Assembly (NCBI GenBank): GCA_963793465.1
Contig: CAWCAJ010000006.1
Span: 164,658 to 228,657 of the forward strand
DNA: 64,000 bases
Direction of reading: 5' to 3'
Source: CAJQPP01 sp963793465
Lineage (GTDB): Bacteria; Planctomycetota; Planctomycetia; Pirellulales; Pirellulaceae
In this document: one piece after another, positions 18,057 through 28,026 of the stretch
Layout: every line of letters begins with the position of its first letter
How positions within the stretch are numbered: the first letter of the stretch is position 1
Notes under the pieces: model-generated
Seen by the model: only the letters and a program-made list of their open reading frames with translations
The model's database searches: none
Told to the model about the DNA's origin: nothing
Made by a program: the position numbers and the translations under genes

Positions 18057-19631
18057 ATGCCCACTCACCAGGTACTGATCGCAGGCGCGTGGCGTGATTC
18101 TGCCGCCACGGAGACCTTCCAGGCCGAGGATCCCCTGACGGAGACTGCCATCGAAGACGCGTTTCCGGTCAGCCCCTGGAGCGAATGCGAGTCGGCTCTG
18201 CAGGCCGCCGGGCAAGCCTGGGAACAGTTACGCCTACGCCCGGCGGAACAGATTGCCGCCTTCCTGGAACGTTATGCCGATCGCATCGAAGCCCGCACAG
18301 CCGAAATTTGTGCATTGGCCTGCCGCGAAACGGCTCTGCCCGTGGAACCGCGGCTGGCGTCCGGCGAATTGCCCCGCACCACCAACCAATTGCGACAGGC
18401 CGCAGCGGCTGCCCGGCATTCCAGCTGGTGCCAGCCCACCATCGACACCGCCTCCAATATTCGGTCTTGTCTCGGTTCCCTCGGACCCGTGGCCGTATTT
18501 GGTCCAAATAACTTTCCGTTGGCCTTTGGAAGCGTTTCCGGAGGGGACTTTGCGGCCGCCATTGCCGCCGGTAACCCGGTCATTGGCAAAGCCAACAGCA
18601 TGCATCCCGGCACGACACGGTTGCTGGCCGAAGAAGCCCAGTTGGCAGTCCAGGAAACCGGCTTGCCCAATGCCACTGTGCAACTGATCTACCGAATGTC
18701 TCATGAAGATGGCGCAAGGTTGGCCAGCGACCCGCGTTTGGGGGCCCTGGGCTATACCGGCAGTCGTCAGGCCGGCCTGAAACTGAAAGCGGCCGCTGAC
18801 GCCGCGGGAAAGCCAATCTACCTGGAGTTGTCGTCGGTGAACCCGGTGGTGGTCCTGCCGGGCGCCTTGCAGGAGCGTGCTGAAGAGATCGCCAACGAAT
18901 TGACAACCAGTTGCCTGATGGGCACCGGGCAGTTCTGTACCAACCCCGGCCTGATCCTGTTGCCGACAGGTTCCGCGGGCGATGCCTTTCGCGACAGCCT
19001 GGTCAAACAATTCCAATCCGCCTCCGTCGGCACCCTGCTTTCCCGAACCGGACAAGCTGGTTTGGCCAACGCCATTGCCACGTTGCAAAACGCGGGAGCC
19101 CATGTTCTCTGTGGCGGCGAACCCGGAGGAGGGCAGGGCTACAGTTATCACAACACGGTGTTGGAAGTCGCGGGTGCCGCGTTCCTGAGCCAGCCGGAGG
19201 CGTTGCAGACGGAAGCATTTGGTAACGCCACATTGTTGGTGCGTTTTCAGTCCATCGATCAGGCGATCCAAATCGTGAGGTGTCTGGAAGGCAATTTGAC
19301 GGGCGGGCTTTACAGTGCCCGGGATGGGTTCGATGACGCCGCCTACGATGCCATCGCACCTTACCTGCGGCAGAAGGTAGGACGTTTGTTGAATGACAAA
19401 ATGCCGACCGGAGTGGCCGTCTGTGCGGCCATGAATCACGGTGGACCCTATCCCGCCACCGGGCATCCCGGCTTTACAGCGGTCGGTATGCCGGCAGCAA
19501 TTGTCCGCTTCGCCATGTTGCAGAGTTTTGATAACGTGCGACCCCATCGACTACCGGCTATTCTGCAGGACGCGAATCCCGGCAAAGTCTGGCGGCTGAT
19601 TGACGGCCAATGGACCCAGGCCAGTCTGTAA
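18057..19631 (+). CDS. 2-oxoglutarate (alpha-ketoglutaric) semialdehyde dehydrogenase
   Basis: The product has 524 residues, the length of the KGSADH branch of the aldehyde dehydrogenase superfamily. Visible features are 'GPNNFPLAFGSVSGGDFAA' (substrate/NADP loop), 'ALGYTGSRQAGLKL' (nucleotide-binding), 'PIYLELSSVNPVVVLPG' (catalytic Glu) and 'GTGQFCTNPGLILL' (catalytic Cys). The start at 18057 follows a GAGGA box; the open frame extends back to 17979 but without conserved sequence. It is divergent from the hydroxyproline epimerase operon, so a shared control region lies in 17838-18056. It would perform the last pathway step, oxidation of 2-oxoglutarate semialdehyde to 2-oxoglutarate. Confidence 0.88.
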   Translation: MPTHQVLIAGAWRDSAATETFQAEDPLTETAIEDAFPVSPWSECESALQAAGQAWEQLRLRPAEQIAAFLERYADRIEARTAEICALACRETALPVEPRLASGELPRTTNQLRQAAAAARHSSWCQPTIDTASNIRSCLGSLGPVAVFGPNNFPLAFGSVSGGDFAAAIAAGNPVIGKANSMHPGTTRLLAEEAQLAVQETGLPNATVQLIYRMSHEDGARLASDPRLGALGYTGSRQAGLKLKAAADAAGKPIYLELSSVNPVVVLPGALQERAEEIANELTTSCLMGTGQFCTNPGLILLPTGSAGDAFRDSLVKQFQSASVGTLLSRTGQAGLANAIATLQNAGAHVLCGGEPGGGQGYSYHNTVLEVAGAAFLSQPEALQTEAFGNATLLVRFQSIDQAIQIVRCLEGNLTGGLYSARDGFDDAAYDAIAPYLRQKVGRLLNDKMPTGVAVCAAMNHGGPYPATGHPGFTAVGMPAAIVRFAMLQSFDNVRPHRLPAILQDANPGKVWRLIDGQWTQASL

Positions 19632-19907
19632 TGGGAATTTCCCGGTCTCGGAAAGTAGGGCTTTTTCGGATACCTGGCAACCTGCGCAATCTGGTGCCGG
19701 ACCTGCTGGCCATTCGGAACGACACTGCTGTGCTACCAACAGTCCGAGCAGACGTCATCGGCGTTGACAGACGCTCGAGCGATCTGATTCGGGAAGCCAG
19801 TTCCAGGTTCGCCGAAGTTGCCCGGGACAACGGTGCTCAACTGGCGTGTTGGATGCGCAAAGCTGCAACGGCTGCTCAACGGTATCGGGTGCTGCGGGAA
19901 ACGCGTG

Positions 19908-20880
19908 CTAAACGTTGGCGGTTTCAGCGACCCTGTGGGCGTAGTCCTTGCCGGGCCAGGCGGACCACCATTTGCCAAACAGCTCGTATTGCATTTCCAC
20001 GAAATTCCGCTGACTGTCACTCAAGCGATCCGACTCATTGAAATGCAACTCGTATTCGGGTTCGCCGTTGAGTGCCAACAGGTACTTGTAAAACAGCACC
20101 AGGTCCGGGCCTTCGTCAAAAGTGGACAATACCAGCAAGGCTTCTTCCAGCTGTTGAGCCAGGCCGCGTGCCTGCACGTCACCGGCGGCGGCCCGTTCGC
20201 ATAGATCGATCAAACAGAGGACTTCCTGGGGCAGGGCATTGCCAATCCCGGTAATCGCGCCCCGGGCGTTACAGTTCACATAGCCGTGGAAAACCTGCGT
20301 GTCGACCCCCACCATCAAGGTCAGGCAGGGGTCGGCCCCGGTGATGTGTTCCGCCGCGTAGCTGAGCGATTGACTGCCACCAAATTCCTTGAATCCCACC
20401 AGGTTGGGAAACTGGTTTCGCAAATCAAAGAACAGATCGGCTCGTGTTTCGAAGCCGTAGTAGGGACTGTTGTAAATCACGGCCGGTACCTGCGGTGCCG
20501 CTGCCAGAATGGCCGCGAAGTGATCGCGTTGGGCCGCCGCGGATGTTCCCCGTGACAGGACCCGGGGAATCACCATCAGACCCCGGGCTCCGACTTGAGC
20601 GGCGTGACGGGTGTGTTCCACGGCCGTGCGTGTATTCACCGCCCCGGTCCCCACCACGACGGGCACTCCCGCCTGACAGAGTCGTTGCACGCCCTCCATC
20701 CGCCAGGCATCGGTCAACAAGGGCCAGTCACCCATGGATCCGCAATACACCACCCCGTTCATGCCGGCGCTGGACCAATTGCTGCCCTTTGCGGACCAGC
20801 CCGTCGAAATCCGGGGTTCGATCGGATCGGCAGGGTGTCATCAAGGCGGGAATACAGCCGCTGAAAATTTGGGTGTCCAT
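19908..20880 (-). pseudogene. DapA-family lyase (probable pyrroline-4-hydroxy-2-carboxylate deaminase), split by a 1-base insertion
   Basis: The N-terminus 'MDTQIFSGCIPALMTPC' starts at 20880 and is in frame until 'VRKGQQLV'. The rest of the protein, from 'AGMNGVVYCGSMGDWPL' on, is one frame over. Removing one G of GG near 20773-20774 joins them into a 323-residue DapA/N-acetylneuraminate-lyase-type barrel. The catalytic Tyr lies in 'VIYNSPYYGF' and the Schiff-base Lys in 'NLVGFKEFGGSQS'. Beside hydroxyproline epimerase, D-hydroxyproline dehydrogenase and KGSA dehydrogenase, the likely reaction is deamination of 1-pyrroline-4-hydroxy-2-carboxylate to 2-oxoglutarate semialdehyde. It is convergent with the dehydrogenase gene. 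Confidence 0.82.
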
Positions 20881-20974
20881 TTGGGCAATGCTCGCAGAGG
20901 TAAAGTGACCGACGATCGAATCCGGCCATTGTATCCGGCCGCAAACAACGCTCAAGGTTGCCGCTGCCGACGGT

Positions 20975-22447
20975 TCAGGCAAACAGAGCGTGCACCGGGT
21001 GAGCCTTGACCAGTTCGCGAGGTTGGTTCAGATGGTTCATCACCATCGTTTCGGGATCGATTCCAAAGGCGTGATAGATGGTGGCCAGCAATTCGGCCGG
21101 ATGCACGGGGTCATCCACGGGCGCCGAAGCGGTTGCGTCCGATTTGCCGTGCACGTAACCCCGTTTGATACCGGCCCCGGCGATCAGCCCCGTGTAACAA
21201 TAGGGCCAATGGTCGCGTCCGTCATCGGAGTTGTCATTGCCCGACGTGCTGACCCCACGTTGCGGACTGCGACCGAACTCACCAATCGCCACCAGCAGGG
21301 TCTCGTCCAACAGGCCCCGTTGATCGAGATCCTCAATCAGGCCACTCAATCCCTGATCGAACATGGGTGCTGCCTGATCCTTCAGCCGCTTGCTGAGGTC
21401 CTTGTGTTGATCCCAGCTATGGTTGTCGCTGTTGGCTACCTTGGGCCAGATCACTTCCACGACCCGCGTACCGGCCTCGATCAAGCGACGGGCCAGCAGG
21501 CAGCTGTCGCCAAAGGTATTGCGGCCATACTGCTCGCGGGTGGTTTCCGCCTCTTCGGAAATCTGAAAGGCCTGACGGGCCCGCCCGGATACCACCAGGT
21601 CCAGAGCCTGTTGGTAATGGCGGTCCAATTCAAAGGCCTGCACCGCCTTGTCGATTTCCGGCATCTGCTGGTTCACCAGCTCACGCAGGCGTGCCCGACG
21701 CCGCAACCGCACCGAAAACACTTCCGGAGGCAATTGCAGATCATCGATTTTAATGCGTTGCATCTTTTGCATATCCATATCATCGCCGTCCGGATACAGC
21801 GTGTAGGGATCATAGGCCTTGCCCAGGAAACCGGCCGTGCCCCCTTTGCCCACGACATTGCTCTCCTGCAAAGCCCGCGGCAGCATCACAAAAGGAAGCA
21901 TGGGGACTTCCACCGGTTTCATTTTGACGATGTGGGAACCAAAGTTGGGAAAGTCCTTTGGTGAAGGAGGTTCCAGTTGACCGGAAGCGCTGACTTTGTC
22001 GGTGGTGTAACCGGTCATCATCTGGTAGATGGCCGCGGTATGATTGAACAGGCCCACTGGTGTGTAGCTCATGGAACGAATCATCGTGAACCGGTCGTTC
22101 AGACGCGCCAGTTTGGGCAGGTTCTCGGTGAATTTGATACCGGGGATTTTGGTCGAGATGGGTTGGAAAATGCTACGCACGTTGTCGGGCACGTTCTCCT
22201 TGGGGTCCCACAGGTCCAGGTGGCTGGGTCCCCCCTGCAGGTAGACCATGATGATGCTCTTGGCACGGTTCCAACCGGCCATCGCGTGTCCGCGTGGCGA
22301 CATCGCGGAAGCGGATTGCAATTGTAGCAGGCTCCCCAGCGACAGCCCCAGCATGCCGCTGCTGCCGACACGCAGCACATCCCTCCGCGTGACTTTCAAT
22401 TCCCGATCACAAAGGTCCTTGCCAGGTTGTCCTACGATTCGAAACAT
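20975..22447 (-). CDS. DUF1501 protein, Tat-exported
   Basis: The product has 490 residues. A twin-arginine signal lies in 'VTRRDVLRVGSSGMLGLSLG', set back about 20 residues from the start, as is usual for planctomycete DUF1501 proteins. The mature part has the sulfatase/alkaline-phosphatase-like DUF1501 signatures 'SIIMVYLQGGPSHLDLWDPK', 'NTFGDSCLLARRLIEAGTRVVEV', 'LLVAIGEFGRSPQ' and 'GRDHWPYCYTGLIAGAGI'. The start at 22447 is chosen at 'MFRIVGQPG'; the frame extends to 22516 without support. It lies 162 bp downstream of the DUF1549/DUF1553 gene on the same strand, the standard pairing in this phylum. The biochemical role is unknown. Confidence 0.9.
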   Translation of the reverse strand: MFRIVGQPGKDLCDRELKVTRRDVLRVGSSGMLGLSLGSLLQLQSASAMSPRGHAMAGWNRAKSIIMVYLQGGPSHLDLWDPKENVPDNVRSIFQPISTKIPGIKFTENLPKLARLNDRFTMIRSMSYTPVGLFNHTAAIYQMMTGYTTDKVSASGQLEPPSPKDFPNFGSHIVKMKPVEVPMLPFVMLPRALQESNVVGKGGTAGFLGKAYDPYTLYPDGDDMDMQKMQRIKIDDLQLPPEVFSVRLRRRARLRELVNQQMPEIDKAVQAFELDRHYQQALDLVVSGRARQAFQISEEAETTREQYGRNTFGDSCLLARRLIEAGTRVVEVIWPKVANSDNHSWDQHKDLSKRLKDQAAPMFDQGLSGLIEDLDQRGLLDETLLVAIGEFGRSPQRGVSTSGNDNSDDGRDHWPYCYTGLIAGAGIKRGYVHGKSDATASAPVDDPVHPAELLATIYHAFGIDPETMVMNHLNQPRELVKAHPVHALFA

Positions 22448-22609
22448 GGGATGCCTTTTTGGTTGGCGGCCTGGGTACGCTTGTTTGCGGCGGGCTGCAT
22501 TTCTGCCAACCGTCAACGTGGTGGGTACGACGTCCGGGCCTGGGATGCAAAATGAACGGGATTCGAGACGTGCGGGGTTGGGTCGGTGTCGGTTGATTGG
22601 GGTATTAAG

Positions 22610-25600
22610 CTACCGGTTGAACAGGAAGGAAGGGCTGTTGATCAATGCCCAGGCCAGATCCTGTGTGGCCGTCAAACGGGAGTGGCTCAACTGACTTTCA
22701 CTCATGGCCGAGTCGCGGATTAACTGTTGTAGCTGGGCATCGGGTGGTATGGGTTGGCTGACCCGTTGCAATTTGTCCCGCAAACGCACGATCTCCGGAT
22801 CGATCGACAAGGGCTGTTGCGCCTGGGCATGCGCGGCTTCCAACTCTGCAAACCGGGCATCGCTCTTGCGAAACGCCGCTTGCCATTGTTCTTCAGTTCC
22901 CGCCTCCCGTTGATCTTCGGGTTGGGTCAGCTGGGCGATCAGCGATTCGGCCAGCCCCAGTCCATGACGATGGTCCCGACTGAGAGAAATTCGGAAACGT
23001 CCGATCTGGTGGGTGTCGTCGTACTGTTGATGCAGCCGGAAACGCAATCGCGTGCCATGGGCAAAGCCCAGGGGGGACTGCAGCAGGAATGTGGCCCAAT
23101 TCGGCTTGCCGAGATTTCCCATCAAGGCCCAACCCGCTCCCCCCGTGGTTTGCTGGTCAAATACCTGGGTCAGCGGGAAGCCGGGTTGTTCAAAGTTGGC
23201 CAACGCCGACTGAATCTTTACCGGTTGCCAGTCCTCGGGTAGGTCGACCCGCGCGACCTCGATTTCGAATTCCGTCAGCACGACGTTTCCGTTTTTGGCC
23301 AAACCGGGACCGCCCTCGGCCAGTGATGCGTCCGGCAACAGCTCCAGGCGAATCGCTGACACGCCTGTCAGGTCCGTATGCGAAAGTACCGTGTAGATGT
23401 CCCGGCCGGGATGGGCCTGCAACAGCACGCTGCGATCTTCCTGGACGGAAAAGGGGCGTTGCACGGTGGACTGAAAATCAGAGACCGGTAGCGTGTGCCA
23501 GTGCACGGCCGACCGTTGCTGGTTCAACCAGGCGGCCAAGCCTTGCGGGCTGCGGGCGTATTCATCCAAAGCCGCTTTGGTGTCGATGATCGCCTGTTCC
23601 CGAGTCGCTTCCCTGTCTCGCAGTTGCGGATCCCGTTGTCGGATGGCCGCTTCCAGCTCCTGTTCGGCGTGTTGCATGGCCTGCAGTCGTTCCTGCTCCC
23701 GCTGGCCGCGTTGAGCATCGACTCGGGCTTGTCGTTGGTCGCGTTGCTGCACCAGTTCTGCGTGGTCGGCTGACAGCGTGGCAAACGTAGCCTGGGCCAA
23801 CGCAATTTCTTCGTCGCTGGCTGGCCGATTGAGGATTCGCAGGTAGACAGCCTGGATCAACTGACGGTCATCCGGCTGTTCCGCAACCAGACGCGCCAAC
23901 TCGCTGGCGGGATCGTCAATGGCTCGCGACACATCGGGACCGCTGACCAGAGCCAACACGCTTCCCAATTGCAACTCACTGGATCGTTCGCACTCGCAAA
24001 CGCTTTCCCGTGCCGGTCGCCCCAATGTGGACAGGAAACCACTCGGTAGTCGGGCACCGCTGTCGGGCAGGGCCGCGGCCCGGGTCCCCGCCGCCACGCC
24101 GGGAATATCGGGCTGGCTGCCGGTGACGTAGTGAATCGAATCGAACAGCACTTCGGCGGGCAGACGCCGCGCCATGGCATGCGAGTAGTTCAACGTGTCA
24201 TCCGCATTGAACGGATTGGTTGCGATCGACAACTGGTAGGTGCGGGATTGGCAGATCAATCGCAGCAAGTGTTGCACGTCGAATTCGTGATCCACAAATT
24301 CTCGAGTCAAGTAATCCAGCAACTGCGGATTGGTGGGCGGGTTGCCGGCGCGGATATCGTCCAGTGGTTCAATCAGACCGACACCCAGCAGGTATCCCCA
24401 CAGACGATTGGCGTAGCTGGTGGCGAAATAGGGGTTGTCCGGAGCCGTGATCCAGGCAGCCAGTCGTGCCCGACGCGGAGCATCCGCGTCGTCCTGAAAG
24501 TCACAGTCAAAGGGAAACGCCGGAGCCACGGTTTCTCCGGTGCGATCGTGAGTGATCTCGCCGCCATCCCCGTCGGCAATGATCTCGTACAACGGTTTGG
24601 CTCCCTCGACGGCGGTGCCACCAATCCGCTCGTCACCGCTGGCAGGGTCGGCCTGTAACGAGACCTGGGCAAAGAACGCGGCGGTCTCGAAATACTGGTC
24701 CTGCGTCCAACGTTCAAACGGATGATCGTGACATTTGTTGCAATTGAACCGCGTGGCCAGAAACAGATGGGTGGTGTTTTCCATGGTATCCACCGGGGTG
24801 CGGTGGATCTTGTACCAGGCTGCTGCGGGGTTTTCCCGGTTCGAACCGCTGGCGGTCAGGATGTCATACACGAACTGGTCATAGGGGCGATTGTTGCGAA
24901 CTTGTTCGCGGATCCAGTCGCGGAAGGCTTTGGCGCCGGCAGGTCCCAGGTATTTGCGATTGACCTGTAACAGGTCGGCCCATTTGTTGGACCAGTGCTC
25001 GACAAAGGCATCGCTGCCGATCAGGTCATCGATCAAGGCGTTGCGTTTCTCACGTGTCGGTCTTGGATCCGCGACGAAAGCCTCGACCTGATCGGAATCG
25101 GGCGGCAGACCAGTCAAGTCCAGGAAGATGCGACGCACAAACTCATAGTCGTCGCAAAGTTCCGCAGGCTGGATCTGCATGCGTTGCCATTTATCGGCCA
25201 CCAGTTGATCAATGGGCGTCCAGCTTTCAGGTTCCGTCCAGGTAAACCCTTCGCGATCCCCCATGACGGTCAAAGTCGTGGCGGTAAAGGCACCTTCGTA
25301 ACGAGCCAGGATCGGTGTTTCTCCACGACGCAAGGCTTGCACCGAGGAGTCATCGACGATCTGTGCGGTTTCCATCCCACCGACTTCAATAAAGCCCTCG
25401 CGTGTCACATCTCGAGTGGTTCCATCCGACCAGGTGGCGACCAATCGCATCTGTTGCTTATCGCCGGCACGCGGCAAAACCGGATTCGGGGGAATCAGCT
25501 CGACTCCGATCACTTGTGGCAATTCCAGATCCAAAGCAGCGCCGCTACGAATCCATTCGCGAATGATCTGATAGTACTTGTCCTGCGGGTCCAGTAACTT

Positions 25601-27727
25601 GCCACCCCGGTGGGGCACGGCCGCCGAGGGCTTGGCCAACATCAGACTGTCGTCCGGCGAGGCCAGGTTGGTGCGTCGGGCACCCATGTCATCCGTAAAC
25701 GCCCGCAAATCGAAAATCGGATCATAGCCACGCAGAGAGAGCTTGAAACCCATTTTGCCGTCCGCCGATCCATGGCACGTTCCGGCATTGCAACCGAGCC
25801 TGGTAAGGATCGGATTGACGTCGCGACGGAACTCGGGCTGAAAGATCGGGGGCAAGTCGACAACGACGGGTATGCTGACAGTGAACCCCGCGTAGGCCAC
25901 ATGCAGTTCGGTCGTCCCGTTGGTTCGAGGTTGAATCAGGCTGCCCAGCAGCGACACCGGCGGATCCTGGACTCCGCTGGCATGGGCAGCCACCCTGATT
26001 TCCGCGGTATGAGTCAGATCGAGCGCTGCGGATCCATCCAGCGGCAAGCCCTGAATCACCAGCTGAACATACTCCGTTGGGCTTTGAAATCGGATGGCCG
26101 CAGGGGACACCTGCAATCCCTGCCAAGCCACCGCCGCCGGCGGTTGCGGGGAGGAGGGCGGTGACGTGGGCTGGAAACGCCAGTCCAACGCATCCGGACG
26201 GGACGCTTCCCCAGTGGTGATGACCGGAAGAAACTGCTGGACGCTGCTGCCTGTTTCCGAATCGAAGCAACGCAGTCGGCCATCGCTTCCCGCCGCCACG
26301 ACCTGGCGGCCATCCGGTCGGAAAGCCACGGCATACAAGCCACTTTCGGGAACATCCACGGCGGCCAGCGTCTTTATATCGGCCTCGCGGTAGTCGGTTA
26401 CCAATTGACGCTCCTGGGCGTTCCATTGGGCCGGTTGCTTGGCCAGCACGGCTTTCAATTCCTCGCTGACCGTAGGGTCAAACTCGTAGGAAAAGACTCG
26501 CAGGGCCCCTTTTCCATCCAGACTGCTGACGGCGGCAATCCGTTTGCCATCCCGGGAAACCGCGACGGACTGAATGCGACCCGGCAGGGCCGGCAACAAC
26601 CGCACCAGATTGGCATCGTCACCAATCACGCGTTTGGTGAGGCGGTTCATGCGGTATACCTTGGGCACACCATCCGCGCCGCCAATCACAATTTCGTCAC
26701 GTTGTGGGTGTCGGGCGACGCCGGCAATACCCCCCTTCAATACCCCGGGGGTGATGGATGTGATGTTGTCGATAAAACGTTGGGTGCCAACCTCGTAGAG
26801 TTTGCAGGTCATGTCGCGACCCACGGAGACCAGTTGCGAACCATCCAGGGAAAAGACGGTGTCGCGGATCCAGTCGTCGTGCGCCCCCTGATAAAAAACC
26901 TGCTGACCCGTATCGGCATCGATGGCGCGGACGGTCGTGTCGGTACAGCCGAAGGCCACCCGTTTTCCGTCGGGTGACCAGTCAATCCCGTAAACCGTGT
27001 CAAAAGAGACAATCCGCGAGAGCTGCAATTGACCACTGGCCACGTCCCAGATTTGAATCTCGCCAAATTCAGCGGGGTTCCCACCACAGGCTGCGAGCCG
27101 TGTTCCGTCGGGCGAAAACTGCAGTGACTCGATTCGCGCGGACAGACCAATCAGCCGCCGCGCCACGGCGCCATCTTTCAAGTTCTGGGTGTCGAACAGC
27201 AAAACCTCGTGGAACCCATTGACGGCCAGCCAACGTCCGTCAGGACTGAAATCGATGGCCGTGATGTTCGGCTGCCGGGAATACTCGGGAGGACTCTCGT
27301 TGGTATATACGCGGATCGCGGAAAGCTCATCATTCTCGGCGCCTTCCGAGATCCAGCGACGCAGCAAGTCAACCTGCTCCTGATTCAACGGTTCCGCATG
27401 GGAATCGGCGGGTGGCATTTGGACCTCACCGGCATCGGGAGTCACCAATTCCAGCAGATAACTTGCCTCCGCGGCACCCGGCACAATCGCCGCCGAACCC
27501 GAATCCCCGCCGCGTAGCAGGTTGGCAAACCGGGTCATGTCATAGCCACCCTCCTGACGCGCCCCTTGGTGGCATCCAAAACAACTGGCCGCCAGGACGG
27601 GCCGGATCTGCTGCGAATAGCTGACGGGTTCCGGATTTGCTCCTTCATCCTGCCAGGCCCAACCAATGGCTGGCGGGCTGAATACTGTAAGCAAGGCCAG
27701 GGCTAACACACGGGGCAGCTGACTCAT
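22610..27727 (-). CDS. Giant exported cytochrome-c-like / WD40 / DUF1549-DUF1553 protein (PSCyt-PSD type)
   Basis: The product has 1705 residues. After a signal peptide (about 1-25) comes a cytochrome-c-like haem motif 'ASCFGCHQGARQEGG' with the distal part 'EVQMPPADSHAEPLNQEQ'. About seven WD40-like repeats follow ('IDFSPDGRWLAVNG', 'IDWSPDGKRVAFGCTD', 'VAFRPDGRQVVAAGSDG'). Next is a second c-type motif 'LGCNAGTCHGSADGKMGF', a BIG-like stretch, DUF1549 ('FLDLTGLPPDSDQVEAF', 'NCNKCHDHPFERW') and DUF1553 ('GAGNPPTNPQLLDYL'-type sequence). A GGGAG box precedes the ATG at 27727. The gene pairs with the DUF1501 gene downstream. Such pairs are thought to act on polysaccharides or as surface redox proteins, but this is unproven. 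Confidence 0.9.
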   Translation of the reverse strand: MSQLPRVLALALLTVFSPPAIGWAWQDEGANPEPVSYSQQIRPVLAASCFGCHQGARQEGGYDMTRFANLLRGGDSGSAAIVPGAAEASYLLELVTPDAGEVQMPPADSHAEPLNQEQVDLLRRWISEGAENDELSAIRVYTNESPPEYSRQPNITAIDFSPDGRWLAVNGFHEVLLFDTQNLKDGAVARRLIGLSARIESLQFSPDGTRLAACGGNPAEFGEIQIWDVASGQLQLSRIVSFDTVYGIDWSPDGKRVAFGCTDTTVRAIDADTGQQVFYQGAHDDWIRDTVFSLDGSQLVSVGRDMTCKLYEVGTQRFIDNITSITPGVLKGGIAGVARHPQRDEIVIGGADGVPKVYRMNRLTKRVIGDDANLVRLLPALPGRIQSVAVSRDGKRIAAVSSLDGKGALRVFSYEFDPTVSEELKAVLAKQPAQWNAQERQLVTDYREADIKTLAAVDVPESGLYAVAFRPDGRQVVAAGSDGRLRCFDSETGSSVQQFLPVITTGEASRPDALDWRFQPTSPPSSPQPPAAVAWQGLQVSPAAIRFQSPTEYVQLVIQGLPLDGSAALDLTHTAEIRVAAHASGVQDPPVSLLGSLIQPRTNGTTELHVAYAGFTVSIPVVVDLPPIFQPEFRRDVNPILTRLGCNAGTCHGSADGKMGFKLSLRGYDPIFDLRAFTDDMGARRTNLASPDDSLMLAKPSAAVPHRGGKLLDPQDKYYQIIREWIRSGAALDLELPQVIGVELIPPNPVLPRAGDKQQMRLVATWSDGTTRDVTREGFIEVGGMETAQIVDDSSVQALRRGETPILARYEGAFTATTLTVMGDREGFTWTEPESWTPIDQLVADKWQRMQIQPAELCDDYEFVRRIFLDLTGLPPDSDQVEAFVADPRPTREKRNALIDDLIGSDAFVEHWSNKWADLLQVNRKYLGPAGAKAFRDWIREQVRNNRPYDQFVYDILTASGSNRENPAAAWYKIHRTPVDTMENTTHLFLATRFNCNKCHDHPFERWTQDQYFETAAFFAQVSLQADPASGDERIGGTAVEGAKPLYEIIADGDGGEITHDRTGETVAPAFPFDCDFQDDADAPRRARLAAWITAPDNPYFATSYANRLWGYLLGVGLIEPLDDIRAGNPPTNPQLLDYLTREFVDHEFDVQHLLRLICQSRTYQLSIATNPFNADDTLNYSHAMARRLPAEVLFDSIHYVTGSQPDIPGVAAGTRAAALPDSGARLPSGFLSTLGRPARESVCECERSSELQLGSVLALVSGPDVSRAIDDPASELARLVAEQPDDRQLIQAVYLRILNRPASDEEIALAQATFATLSADHAELVQQRDQRQARVDAQRGQREQERLQAMQHAEQELEAAIRQRDPQLRDREATREQAIIDTKAALDEYARSPQGLAAWLNQQRSAVHWHTLPVSDFQSTVQRPFSVQEDRSVLLQAHPGRDIYTVLSHTDLTGVSAIRLELLPDASLAEGGPGLAKNGNVVLTEFEIEVARVDLPEDWQPVKIQSALANFEQPGFPLTQVFDQQTTGGAGWALMGNLGKPNWATFLLQSPLGFAHGTRLRFRLHQQYDDTHQIGRFRISLSRDHRHGLGLAESLIAQLTQPEDQREAGTEEQWQAAFRKSDARFAELEAAHAQAQQPLSIDPEIVRLRDKLQRVSQPIPPDAQLQQLIRDSAMSESQLSHSRLTATQDLAWALINSPSFLFNR

Positions 27728-27861
27728 GGGACTCCCTGCAGACTGGAATGAAACCGGGATCAGTTCCCATGATCGGCAAAGTCCACCTGAATTGCAACAT
27801 TACGGCCGGGCTTTACGACGTTTGCTGGGCCTAATGACGGTTTCTGCGCCACAATGCCAAA

Positions 27862-27932
27862 GCGAAATGTGGCAAGCGAAATGTGGCAACCGTCACAACC
27901 GCCCCAATCTGGAGCCGCCCCAATCTGGAGCC
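27862..27932. repeat. Two adjacent short duplications (14 bp x2, 16 bp x2)
   Basis: GCGAAATGTGGCAA is repeated at 27862-27875 and 27876-27889. GCCCCAATCTGGAGCC is repeated at 27901-27916 and 27917-27932. Both lie in the 300-bp spacer between the ferritin stop and the giant DUF1549/1553 gene start, which otherwise holds no gene. Confidence 0.75.
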
Positions 27933-28026
27933 CTTCGTTCTTCCACAGGCACGGGCAAGTCAGGGCGGAAGTGGGGGTCGCAAGGGGCCCAATGCGACCC
28001 GTCCAGTTGTTGGGGCGGCGCAGGTC

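Noticed and set aside
18234..19547. 437-codon minus-strand frame opposite the KGSA dehydrogenase
   Set aside because: Shadow; the plus strand carries all aldehyde dehydrogenase motifs.
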